DNA of 37,624 nucleotides from positions 1-37,624 of the forward strand of contig NZ_VCKW01000057.1 of the NCBI RefSeq assembly GCF_005889715.1, in the 5' to 3' direction. A model generated the notes under the pieces. The model was not told the DNA's origin, ran no database searches, and worked only from the letters and a program-made list of their open reading frames with translations. Origin of the DNA: Actinomadura soli (GTDB lineage: Bacteria > Actinomycetota > Actinomycetes > Streptosporangiales > Streptosporangiaceae). Each line of letters starts with the position of its first letter. Position 1 is the stretch's first letter. Positions 7,800-15,467 of this stretch are shown in pieces. Position numbers and translations under genes: made by a program.

Positions 7800-8873
7800 T
7801 TATGTCGGCCCCAGCGCGTCGATCGACTCTCCGAACTCCTCGACCTTCGCGGAGTCTCCCGCGAACCTCTTGACGACGCGCAGCAGCTCGTCCAGGCCGC
7901 GCGGGTGGTCCCGGCAGGCGCTGACGATGGCGTACAGGTCGGCGCGGTCGTCCCCGTCCTGCCGCGTCCCGAGCCGGGTGGCCAGCGGCAGCGGCAGTTC
8001 CGCGACGATCTGGTCGCGCAGGCGCCGCGCGCGAAGCTCCCGGAGGCACATCGCGCGGTCCACGGCGACGTCGAGCGCGGGGGGCGGATCGGTGACCGTG
8101 ACGGGCGGCGGCAACGGTCGCGGCGGAACGGGGGCCTTCGGCAGGAGGGCCTTCGGGGCCGGGCTCGCGGGCACGGGCGGCCGACTCGCGGACGGCGGTC
8201 CGGCGGGCTCCGCAGGCGGGAGGACCTCCGCGTCGATGATCGTGGGCGGCGCGCCCGCGCTCACGAGGAACGGCGGGCGGATGCCCGGGATCCTCATCCA
8301 GGCGGCCGCCACGGTCTCCTTCACCCGGACCTCGACCCGCTGGTACTCGGCCGGGTCCACCAGCCCCAGGCCGTGCCATATCAGGTCCTCGTGGACGCGG
8401 TCCGAGGCGATCGTCGCGAGGTCCGCCCCGGTCCGCCGCAGGCCCTCCCGGAGCTGGTCGGCGTCCAGGATCCGGAACGCGTGGTTGAGGGCGGTCCCGA
8501 CGAGGCCCTCGCGGTCAGCGGTGACCAGCCCGGTGTTCACCGCCACCCGCATCCGCATCCGCGCGGCGCCGCTGGAGAGGTCGTTGTACCGCCGCACCTC
8601 GGCCCGCAGCCGGTCGATCACGGACGTCAGCAGCGTCGCGGGATCGGTGGCCGGCGGCGGGACGATCAGCGCGCCGTCGCCGCGGTCCTCGCGGTAGCAG
8701 CGCTCGAACGGGACTCCCGCGCCGTCGAACGCGGCCCGCAGCCCGTCGTACATCCCCCGCCTCAGCCGGTGCCGGACGAGATCGGTACGCGCGCGGATCG
8801 AGAACGACTCGATGTCGCAGACGAAGAGCGAGCTCAGGCCGTTGGGCTTCCAGGGGCCGCTGGATGGGGACAT
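7800..8873 (-). CDS. Class III nucleotide-cyclase-like domain fused to an effector-associated domain (EAD2-like)
   Basis: In the 357 residues, the N-terminal ~190 form a cyclase homology domain. Asp20 (FVCDIESFS) and Asp66 (DRGDGALIV) match the two metal-binding Asp; Asn130 and Arg134 (LNHAFR) match the transition-state Asn and Arg. Glu62 occupies the base-selecting position that is Lys in adenylyl and Glu in guanylyl cyclases. A Pro/Ala-rich linker (about 205-265) leads to a C-terminal helical domain (about 268-350, with 'DLYAIVSACRDHPRGLDELLRVV') that resembles effector-associated domain 2 of actinobacterial NTPase-based conflict systems. Such domains recruit partners by like-with-like binding. 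No other EAD2 is visible in the window. The kinase gene is coupled one base downstream. Activity and nucleotide specificity are inferred. Confidence 0.75.
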   Translation of the reverse strand: MSPSSGPWKPNGLSSLFVCDIESFSIRARTDLVRHRLRRGMYDGLRAAFDGAGVPFERCYREDRGDGALIVPPPATDPATLLTSVIDRLRAEVRRYNDLSSGAARMRMRVAVNTGLVTADREGLVGTALNHAFRILDADQLREGLRRTGADLATIASDRVHEDLIWHGLGLVDPAEYQRVEVRVKETVAAAWMRIPGIRPPFLVSAGAPPTIIDAEVLPPAEPAGPPSASRPPVPASPAPKALLPKAPVPPRPLPPPVTVTDPPPALDVAVDRAMCLRELRARRLRDQIVAELPLPLATRLGTRQDGDDRADLYAIVSACRDHPRGLDELLRVVKRFAGDSAKVEEFGESIDALGPT

Positions 8874-8930
8874 GCGCTGCCTCGGTTCGTCGGCCGGTCA
8901 CTGCCTCCGAGTGAGGTGTACCACGGGGCT

Positions 8931-10268
8931 TCACCAGCCCGTCAAGGTCACATGACACACATTCAGCCAATGGTGACGGGCGGCCTCCTGCGGCTCCGGA
9001 TGCCCGTCGGGAAGCACCCTCCGCAGCCGCGCCGGCCGCGGCGCTCTACGCCGAATCGTCAGACGCGAACGCAACAGACGCGGACGCATCAGAACGGGAA
9101 CGACGCACGCCAGCAGGAGAACACCGGCGCAGGCCAGCCAGGTGGTGCTCCGCGGCCCGAGCGCCGCGACGAGGTACCCGGCGGTCAGCGCGCCGAGCGG
9201 GACGGTGCCGCCGGTGAGGAAACGGCTGAGGCCCATGACCCGGCCGAGCATGTGCTCGGGCACCCGCCCGGTCTGGTGGTTGATGAGCGCGACGTTGAGG
9301 AGCCCGCCCGTGAGGCTCAGCCCGCCCCAGGCGACCAGGCCGGTGACGGGCTCGGCGACCAGGGCGACGACCAGGGTCAGCGCGGACCAGGCCGCCACGC
9401 AGACACCGATCGTCCGCTCGTCCCCGAGCCACTTCTCGATCTTCGGGGCGGCGATCGACCCGATGAGCCCGCAGATGCCGGACGTGGCCAGCAGCAGCCC
9501 GATGTGCCCGCCGGACATGTCGTGCTCCCTGGCCAGGACCAGCAGCGAGAGCACGAGGGCCTGGAAGCAGAAGTTCCCGACCGCGCCGATGATGAGCACG
9601 GTGCGGAGGAAGGGGCTCCGGAGCACGATCCGCAGCACGGTCCGGAAGGAGACGGCGGCGGGGCCGGCCGGCCCCGCCATTGACGGATCATGGACGTCGC
9701 GCGGCCGGAAGTTCTTCTGGCGCATGAGGGAGAGCGCGAATATCGCCCACACGGAGACCAGGACGCCCACCAGATGGGGAAGGTATTTTCCGCAGCCGAG
9801 GAGGAAACCGCCGAGGGGCCTGCCCAGCAACTGGGCGAGATGGCCGCGCGCCTCGTTCGTGGCCAGCGCCGTGGGCAGTTTCTTGGCCGTCACGACATGC
9901 CGTACCGCGGTCACTTCGGCGGTGTTGTACAGCACCAGGAAGAGGCCCTCGAAGAACGCGAAGAGGATGAGCAGCGCGGCGGCCCAGTCCCGGAACGCGA
10001 TCGCGCCGAGGGGGAGCACGCCGGCCGCCAGCCGTCCCACCTGCCCGGCGAGCATCAGCCTGCGCCGGTCGAGGCGGTCGACCAGCCAGCCCGCGAAGAG
10101 GTGCATGAGCAGGGCGGGCACGGTGCCGGCGGCGCTCACCCAGCCCGCCACGACGGGCGAGCCCGTCAGCAGGAGCGCCAGCAGGGGATTGGCCGTGAGG
10201 GCGCACATGTGACCTAACTGGGAGGCCGCCGAGGCGCTCCACAGCAGAGTGAAGTCATGCCCTCTCAT
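8931..10268 (-). CDS. MFS exporter (EntS/MFS_3-like)
   Basis: The 445-residue membrane protein starts MRGHDFTLLWSASAASQLG, the typical N-terminus of the MFS_3 (enterobactin exporter-like and macrolide efflux-like) group. It then shows about 12 hydrophobic segments, with the cytoplasmic loop 'AGWLVDRLDRRRLML' between helices 2 and 3 (the MFS A-motif GxLxDRxDRR) and a second copy-like loop near 'APKIEKWLGDERT'. A longer in-frame start (10358) exists but would translate the operator repeats, so ATG 10268 is preferred. Four operator-like motifs lie immediately upstream (10301-10361). The substrate is unknown; this group exports siderophores, macrolides and other hydrophobic natural products. Confidence 0.85.
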   Translation of the reverse strand: MRGHDFTLLWSASAASQLGHMCALTANPLLALLLTGSPVVAGWVSAAGTVPALLMHLFAGWLVDRLDRRRLMLAGQVGRLAAGVLPLGAIAFRDWAAALLILFAFFEGLFLVLYNTAEVTAVRHVVTAKKLPTALATNEARGHLAQLLGRPLGGFLLGCGKYLPHLVGVLVSVWAIFALSLMRQKNFRPRDVHDPSMAGPAGPAAVSFRTVLRIVLRSPFLRTVLIIGAVGNFCFQALVLSLLVLAREHDMSGGHIGLLLATSGICGLIGSIAAPKIEKWLGDERTIGVCVAAWSALTLVVALVAEPVTGLVAWGGLSLTGGLLNVALINHQTGRVPEHMLGRVMGLSRFLTGGTVPLGALTAGYLVAALGPRSTTWLACAGVLLLACVVPVLMRPRLLRSRLTIRRRAPRPARLRRVLPDGHPEPQEAARHHWLNVCHVTLTGW

Positions 10269-10300
10269 CGGCTGCCGGCCTGTGGACGACCGCCCCGCCC

Positions 10301-10361
10301 CGGATATCACGCTCCGATGGCGTGATACCCGTGGCGTGATACCCGGGGCGGGTATCACGCC
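10301..10361. promoter_or_regulatory. Four-copy operator cluster upstream of the MFS gene
   Basis: A 13-bp motif, cgggtatcacgcc, occurs four times in 61 bp: 10301-10313 (degenerate, cggatatcacgct), inverted at 10319-10331 and 10333-10345 (both exact), and forward at 10349-10361 (exact). The last two form a perfect 13-3-13 palindrome. The middle two are tandem with a 14-bp period. The cluster lies 33-93 bp upstream of the MFS ATG, which is promoter position. The regulator is not identifiable. Confidence 0.7.
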
Positions 10362-10472
10362 CCGACGGCGACGCGGTCATCGACGTTAAGGATCTACCGC
10401 TGACCACCGCCGAGGGGCAGGCGCCGAGAGTCGGACTCATCCCGGGAGATTACCCACCGGAGGAGCCGGACA

Positions 10473-10500
10473 CGGGGACAACGAACTAAAGCTGTCCCCG
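10473..10500 (-). terminator. Hairpin after the nSTAND gene
   Basis: Perfect 8-bp arms (cggggaca and tgtccccg) around a 12-nt loop lie 7 bp beyond the stop codon of the leftward nSTAND gene. There is no T-tract. It is a plausible terminator that ends the precursor-nSTAND transcript. Confidence 0.5.
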
Positions 10501-10507
10501 CAGTCGA

Positions 10508-12448
10508 CTATCCCGAGGTCATGAGTTTCTCCGCCTCCGGGTGCAGATGCCGGGGCAGCGGTGGGCGGCGGGCCCTGACCGCGCGTTCGGCCAGCCCGGC
10601 GGCCGTGTCGGCCTCGCCGCCGAGACGCAGGACCCTGGCCACCCGCAGCAGGGCGGGCCCGCTGTCGGCGGCGCTGTCGATCAGCTCGACCTCGTCGGTC
10701 CCGTCCGGGCCGATTCCCGTGTGGGTCAGCCTGGCCAGCGCGAACGCGGCACGGCTGGACGGACGGTCCCCGTAGTTCACGCGGTCCAGGTCGCGCAGCG
10801 CCGGGCCGCCACGGCCGAGATCGGCCAGCAGCTCGCCGCGCAGCCTGAGCGCCTCCGGTGTGCCGCCGTCCTGGCTGAGCGCGTCGTCGAGGATCGCGAG
10901 CGCCGCCTGGGTGCGTCCCGCGTACCAGAGCGCCTGGGCGAGCGCCGTCTTCACGAACAGGTCGCCCGGCAGCCGGGTCAGGGCGGCGCGCAGCCGGTTC
11001 ACCGCCTCGGACGGGCCGTCGCCGATCTTCAGCCGGCCGACCGCGGCGAGCAGCATGCCCACATGCGCGGCGTCCCCCATGGCGCCGTACGCCTGGGCCG
11101 CGGTGTCGTAGTGCTTGATGGCGGCGGCCTGCCGTCCCTGCTCGTAGGCGATCGTGCCCAGCAGGCACTCGGCGGCCGCGCGTTCCCGGACGTCGGTGGC
11201 CGCCACCGTCACGGCGTGCGCGCGGTTCCAGGCGGGTTCCAGGGCGCGGACGGTGAACGCCGCTTCCGCCTCGTCCAGCCGCCGGGCCCGCCGCCGCACG
11301 GTGTCCGCCGCGTCGGGGTCGAGCCGCCGGACCACCCCGCTCAGCCGGGCCTGCCGCAGGCGGTACCGGCGCTTGCCCGGGCGTCCTTCCGCGTAGAGCA
11401 ACCGCGCGTCCTGGAGGGCGGACATCACCGAATCGGACGGCTCGCCCGCCGCCCGTCCCGGGTGGACCGCTCTGCGCTGGCGGCCGAACGCGTCCCTGAA
11501 CCACTCCGTGAGCGTGCCGGGGCGCTCTCCATGGTCGGACGCCGCCGCTGCCAGGGCGCGGAGGCAGTGGTCGCGGAGGATCCGGTCCACCAGCTCCGGC
11601 AGGCGCGCGATGCGCGTCCCGCTTCCGGGTGCGGCTTCGTCCCAGAGCCGGTGGCAGACGATCTGCAGGAGCGCGGGGTCGATGCCGCGCTCGCTCCCGC
11701 CCAGCTCGCCGACCAGCCGCCGGGCGCTCGCCGCGAGCGGATGGTCGGCGCCCGCCACGGCGCCGCTGACCGCGTCGACGGCGGCATCCGGGTCGAACGG
11801 GTGAAGCGGGAACCTGGACGCCGAGCCCTGCGGCAGCCCGGCCCTGGTCAGCAGGTCCAGCAGTTCCTCGACGTTCTCGGTGCGGACCGCGATGAGCAGG
11901 CGCAGGCGCGGGCGGTCGGCGAGGGCCTCGACCAGTTCCTCGGCGAACCGTCCGGCGTGCCGCGCCCGGTCGGCGTCGGCGGGGAAGAGCAGGTCGGCGT
12001 GGTCGACGGCGGCGAGCAGCGGTCGGCCGGGCGCGTCGCCGCCCCAGCCGCGGTCGCCGGCGGAGGATCTCCGGCGGAGCAGCCCGGCGATCGACGACCC
12101 CGAGATCCGGGCCGGCGGCTCGCCCGGGAACCAGGACGCCAGGAGCGCGAAGGTGTAGCGGTTGAGGTCCGGGAGCGCGGCCAGCGGGAAGTCGCCGGCG
12201 AACGCCGGCCTTCCGATCGGGAGCACCTCGGCGCCGTGCTCCCGGCCCCGCTCCGGGCCGAGCCTCGGCAGGACGCCGGCGCTCAGCAGCGACGTCTTGC
12301 CGACGCCCGCCGGGCCGTGCAGCACTGTGAGCCGGTTGCGGGGCCAGGCGCCCGCCAGGGCGGCGGCCTCCCTGCCCCGGCCCAGGAAGACGCCCGCGTC
12401 CGCCGTGTCGAACGGACGCGGGCCGACGAATGGTGCGCTGGCGCTCAT
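10508..12448 (-). CDS. nSTAND-type ATPase with C-terminal helical repeats
   Basis: The 646-residue protein starts with 'FVGPRPFDTADAGVFLGRGRE', the signature that precedes the ATPase of the nSTAND1 group. The P-loop GPAGVGKTS follows (residues 45-53), then a Walker B-like strand 'PLLAAVDHADLLF' and a sensor-like 'RLRLLIAVRTEN'. A winged-helix region comes next. The last ~280 residues are TPR-like helical pairs ('AECLLGTIAYEQGRQAAAIKHYDTAAQAYGAM' region and later 'ALWYAGRTQAALAILDDAL'). There is no fused effector domain and no membrane segment, so the effector must be a separate protein. The ATG at 12448 is chosen because the signature begins right after it. The gene follows the Fxs precursor on the same strand (96-bp gap), so they may share a transcript. 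Confidence 0.82.
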   Translation of the reverse strand: MSASAPFVGPRPFDTADAGVFLGRGREAAALAGAWPRNRLTVLHGPAGVGKTSLLSAGVLPRLGPERGREHGAEVLPIGRPAFAGDFPLAALPDLNRYTFALLASWFPGEPPARISGSSIAGLLRRRSSAGDRGWGGDAPGRPLLAAVDHADLLFPADADRARHAGRFAEELVEALADRPRLRLLIAVRTENVEELLDLLTRAGLPQGSASRFPLHPFDPDAAVDAVSGAVAGADHPLAASARRLVGELGGSERGIDPALLQIVCHRLWDEAAPGSGTRIARLPELVDRILRDHCLRALAAAASDHGERPGTLTEWFRDAFGRQRRAVHPGRAAGEPSDSVMSALQDARLLYAEGRPGKRRYRLRQARLSGVVRRLDPDAADTVRRRARRLDEAEAAFTVRALEPAWNRAHAVTVAATDVRERAAAECLLGTIAYEQGRQAAAIKHYDTAAQAYGAMGDAAHVGMLLAAVGRLKIGDGPSEAVNRLRAALTRLPGDLFVKTALAQALWYAGRTQAALAILDDALSQDGGTPEALRLRGELLADLGRGGPALRDLDRVNYGDRPSSRAAFALARLTHTGIGPDGTDEVELIDSAADSGPALLRVARVLRLGGEADTAAGLAERAVRARRPPLPRHLHPEAEKLMTSG

Positions 12449-12544
12449 CGCCTGGTCACATAGCGGAGGGCCGGCGGGACGACGACGGGACGACGACGGG
12501 AAATTGTCCGTATGCGGTCTTCCCGTCGGGCCGGCCACCCCCCG

Positions 12545-12691
12545 CTAGACCCTGTTCTCGAAGCCGGCCGCGGCGGCCGTCGAACGGGTCGGGTCGATCA
12601 CTTCCTGAATCGCGTCCGCGAGGATCGGATTGTCGTCCGATTGGAGGAGATCGGGCGTGATTCCCTGGGTGTCGATGGCGAGTGGCGGCAT
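12545..12691 (-). CDS. fxsA: FxSxx-COOH (FxsA)-type RiPP precursor peptide, FxNxx variant
   Basis: This 48-residue peptide starts at an ATG preceded by aggaggg. It has an acidic, helix-forming leader (LLQSDDNPILADAIQEVIDP) and a short Ser/Thr/Ala stretch, and ends at AGFENRV. Precursors of the FxSxx-COOH system end with F-x-S-x-x; here the third position is Asn. The identification rests on the C-terminal Phe five residues from the end, the leader style, and close linkage to an FxsT homologue (divergent, 241 bp away) and an FxsB radical SAM enzyme. FxsB-class enzymes join an aromatic side chain to a nearby residue to make a small cyclophane. The biological role of the product is unknown. Confidence 0.82.
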   Translation of the reverse strand: MPPLAIDTQGITPDLLQSDDNPILADAIQEVIDPTRSTAAAAGFENRV

Positions 12692-12790
12692 GATCCCTCC
12701 TAGTGGATCGGTGCTCGGCCTGGGCCGTCGTCCCAATATAACCCCGCCCGGCCGTCTTCTCCTATGTTCAGAACTTAACTTCATTTCCGG

Positions 12791-12833
12791 TCTGCCGAAT
12801 TAAGAACGTGTCACGTTACACATTTTCGGCAGA
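12791..12833. promoter_or_regulatory. Nested palindromes in the divergent fxsA/fxsT promoter region
   Basis: An AT-rich spacer separates the two genes. It contains a 9-bp perfect inverted repeat (tctgccgaa at 12791-12799, ttcggcaga at 12825-12833) with 25 bp between the arms. Inside it lies a perfect 13-bp palindrome, aacgtgtcacgtt (12805-12817). Nesting and position suggest a regulator site that controls both directions. A TAGACT hexamer at 12889-12894 could be the -10 of fxsT. Confidence 0.55.
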
Positions 12834-12932
12834 ATGCGGTGTGGTGTTCCCCATTCGCCGTAGCTCGCCATGCCGTTCCGGATCTAGACTTGCCGAGAGG
12901 CAGCGCCTGAACGTGAGTCGGAGGCGGATCGA

Positions 12933-15467
12933 GTGTCCGGACAAAAAGGAGCCGCCGGAACGCCGGAGTCGCGCGTCCCGCCGGTCTGGGGAAAAGTCCC
13001 CCCGCGCAACAGGAATTTCACCGGTCGCGAAGAGCTCCTGGCGGCGCTGCGCGAGGGGATCACCGGCAGGGTGACCGCGGTGGTCCCGCAGCCGCACGCC
13101 CTGCACGGCCTGGGCGGCGTCGGGAAGACGCTGACGGCCGTCGAGTACATCTATCGCTACCGGCACACCTACGACGTCGTCTGGTGGATTCCGGCGGACC
13201 AGCAGACCATGGTGAAGGCCGCCCTCGCCGACCTCGCGCCCCACCTCGGTCTGTCGCCCGCGACGGTGACCGGAGTCGAGGACGCGGCGAAGAACGTCCT
13301 GGACGCCCTGCGCAGGGGCACCCCCTACGACAAGTGGCTCCTCGTCTTCGACAACGCCGACCAGCCGGAGGATCTCTTCGACATCCTCCCGCAGGACCCG
13401 GGGCACGTGCTGATCACCTCCCGCAACCACCGCTGGGCCAGCCTGGTCGACGCGGTCCCCGTGGACGTGTTCCACCGGGACGAGAGCGTCGAGTTCCTGA
13501 CGAAGCGGGTGCGCGGAGCCATCAGCGCCGAGGACGCCGACCGTCTCGCCGAGCCGCTGGGCGACCTGCCGCTGGCACTGGAGCAGGCCGGGGCGCTGCT
13601 CTTCGAGCGCGGCATGACCGTGTCGGAATACCTGGAACAGCTGGGCGATCGCACCAGCCAGCTGCTCTCCCAGGGACGGCCCGTCGAGTACCCGGTCCCG
13701 ATGACGGCCGCGTGGAGCGTCTCGGTGGCGAGCCTCAGCGAGAGCCTCCCGGAGGCGGTGGACCTGCTACGGGTCTGCGCCTTCTTCGGCTCCGAGCCCA
13801 TTCCGCGGGAGGTCCTCAGCGAGGCCCCGCCCGGGCTGCGTCCCGAGATGGCCGGACTGCTCGGCGACACCATCCGGCTGGGGCGCGCGTTCGGTGAACT
13901 CGGCCGGTACGCGCTGGCCCGTCTGGACATACCGGGGCGGACCATTCAGGTGCACCGGCTCGTCCAGAAACTCGTGCAGGACGAACTGTCCCCGGAGGAG
14001 CGGAAGCGGAACCAGCACGAGGTCCATCTCCTGCTGGCCGACTACGACCTGGGCGAGCCCGACGACGAGTCGAACTGGCCGAAGTACGGCGGGCTCGTCG
14101 GGCACCTGGTTCCCTCGACGGTCTCCGACTGCCGCGTCCCGGAGGTCCGCGCCTTCGCCATCCGGATGCTGCGCTACCTGTCGAGCTCGGCCAACTACAC
14201 GGCCGCGCTGAGCGTCGCGGAGGACCTCATCGACAAGTGGAGCGCCGAGTCCGGGCCCGAGCACCCCGACGTCATCCGGGTGAAGCTCGAACACACCAAC
14301 ACCCTGCGGGAACTGGGCAGATACGAGGAGGTGACCGAGCTCAACGCCGAGGTCTTCGGCACCGCGGAGAAGACGCTCGGCCCCACCGATGACATCACCC
14401 TGTGGGCACTGCGCGGGTCGGCCGCCGACCTGAGGGCGCTCGGCGACTTCCGCGAGGCACTGAGACGCGACGAGGAGGCGATGCGCCGCTTCGAGGAGAA
14501 GTACGGCCCCGACCATGTCGGAACCCTCCGCGCCGTGAACAACCTCGCCATCGACCACGGCCTCATGAGCAACTACAGGAAGGCGCGGGACCTGCACAAC
14601 CGGGCGTACTCCGGGTGGCGGCAGCAGGGGCCGGCGATCGTCAAGGCCAGCATGCTCAACGCGCTGAACGGGCTCGCCAGGGCCGTCCGGCTGTCGGGGG
14701 AGTACTCGGAGGCGTGCGACCTCGGTGAGGACGCCTACGCCAATGCCCAGGACGCGATCGGACCCGAACACAACTGGACGTTGCGCATCGGAAAGGACCT
14801 GTCCGTCGCGTTGCGCAGGTACGGCGACTTCGAGCGGGCGGAGGAGCTGGCGGCACAGGTGCAGGAGCGGTGCGTCCGGCTGTACGGGCTGAAGTCACCG
14901 GACACGCTCGCCGCGGCCGTGTGCCTGTCCAACCTCTGGCGCACCGCCGGCAGGGTGGAGGAGGCGACGGAACTGGCCGCGGACTCGGCGGCCCGGTACA
15001 CCGAGATCTTCCCGGAGACTCACCCCTACGCCGCGGCGTGCCTGACCAACCTGGCCGTGCTGCGCCGCGTCCAGGGTGACCCGGTGGCGGCGCGGAAGCT
15101 GAACGAGCGGGCCCTCGCCGGGCTGGACGCCCAGCTCGGCCGCGACCACGACTACGCGCTGACCACGGCCCTCAACCTGGCCAGCGACCTGGCCGCGCTG
15201 GGCGAGCTGGAGGCGGCCTGCGGCCTCGGCCAGGACACCCTGCGGCGGCTGCGCGCGCTGTTCGGGGACGAGTACCCGCTCACCCTGTCCGGCGCCGCCA
15301 ACCTCTCGGCCGACCTGATGGCCATCGGACGGACGGAGGAGGCGACCGAGCTCAGGGAAGGCACCATGGCGGCCTACCGGAGGACGCTCACGCTGAATCA
15401 CCCGGACGCGGTGGTCTTCATGGAAGGCCGCCATCTGGACGCCGACTTCGACCCGCCGCCCATCTGA
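12933..15467 (+). CDS. fxsT: FxSxx-COOH system NB-ARC/tetratricopeptide protein (FxsT)
   Basis: The 844-residue protein begins with 'PPVWGKVPPRNRNFTGREELL', a strong marker of FxsT proteins. It is followed by a STAND ATPase: Walker A GLGGVGKT at residues 59-66, Walker B 'WLLVFDNAD', sensor 'HVLITSRN' and the GLPL-like 'DLPLALEQAGALL'. The C-terminal ~450 residues are TPR_10/12-type repeats ('YEEVTELNAEVFGTAEKTLG', 'FREALRRDEEAMRRFEEKYG' and so on), about eight units. The GTG start has ggagg 8 nt upstream. It is divergent from the precursor and convergent with the maturase, whose 3' end it overlaps by 70 bp. By STAND analogy it is a signal-gated switch, with the TPRs sensing a ligand, perhaps the cyclophane peptide. 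That role is inferred. Confidence 0.9.
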   Translation: MSGQKGAAGTPESRVPPVWGKVPPRNRNFTGREELLAALREGITGRVTAVVPQPHALHGLGGVGKTLTAVEYIYRYRHTYDVVWWIPADQQTMVKAALADLAPHLGLSPATVTGVEDAAKNVLDALRRGTPYDKWLLVFDNADQPEDLFDILPQDPGHVLITSRNHRWASLVDAVPVDVFHRDESVEFLTKRVRGAISAEDADRLAEPLGDLPLALEQAGALLFERGMTVSEYLEQLGDRTSQLLSQGRPVEYPVPMTAAWSVSVASLSESLPEAVDLLRVCAFFGSEPIPREVLSEAPPGLRPEMAGLLGDTIRLGRAFGELGRYALARLDIPGRTIQVHRLVQKLVQDELSPEERKRNQHEVHLLLADYDLGEPDDESNWPKYGGLVGHLVPSTVSDCRVPEVRAFAIRMLRYLSSSANYTAALSVAEDLIDKWSAESGPEHPDVIRVKLEHTNTLRELGRYEEVTELNAEVFGTAEKTLGPTDDITLWALRGSAADLRALGDFREALRRDEEAMRRFEEKYGPDHVGTLRAVNNLAIDHGLMSNYRKARDLHNRAYSGWRQQGPAIVKASMLNALNGLARAVRLSGEYSEACDLGEDAYANAQDAIGPEHNWTLRIGKDLSVALRRYGDFERAEELAAQVQERCVRLYGLKSPDTLAAAVCLSNLWRTAGRVEEATELAADSAARYTEIFPETHPYAAACLTNLAVLRRVQGDPVAARKLNERALAGLDAQLGRDHDYALTTALNLASDLAALGELEAACGLGQDTLRRLRALFGDEYPLTLSGAANLSADLMAIGRTEEATELREGTMAAYRRTLTLNHPDAVVFMEGRHLDADFDPPPI

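Noticed and set aside
5159..7873. A 904-residue plus-strand frame opposite the kinase gene
   Set aside because: It is the antisense shadow of a GC-rich kinase/WD40 gene, with Arg/Ala/Gly-rich low-complexity sequence and no domain.
10541..12463. A 640-residue plus-strand frame opposite the nSTAND gene
   Set aside because: The minus strand encodes a coherent P-loop ATPase; the plus-strand product is compositionally biased with no motif.
12476..12501. Direct repeat of gggacgacgac between fxsA and the nSTAND gene, considered as an attenuator
   Set aside because: The inverted arms that could form a stem are imperfect and no leader frame or U-run is present.
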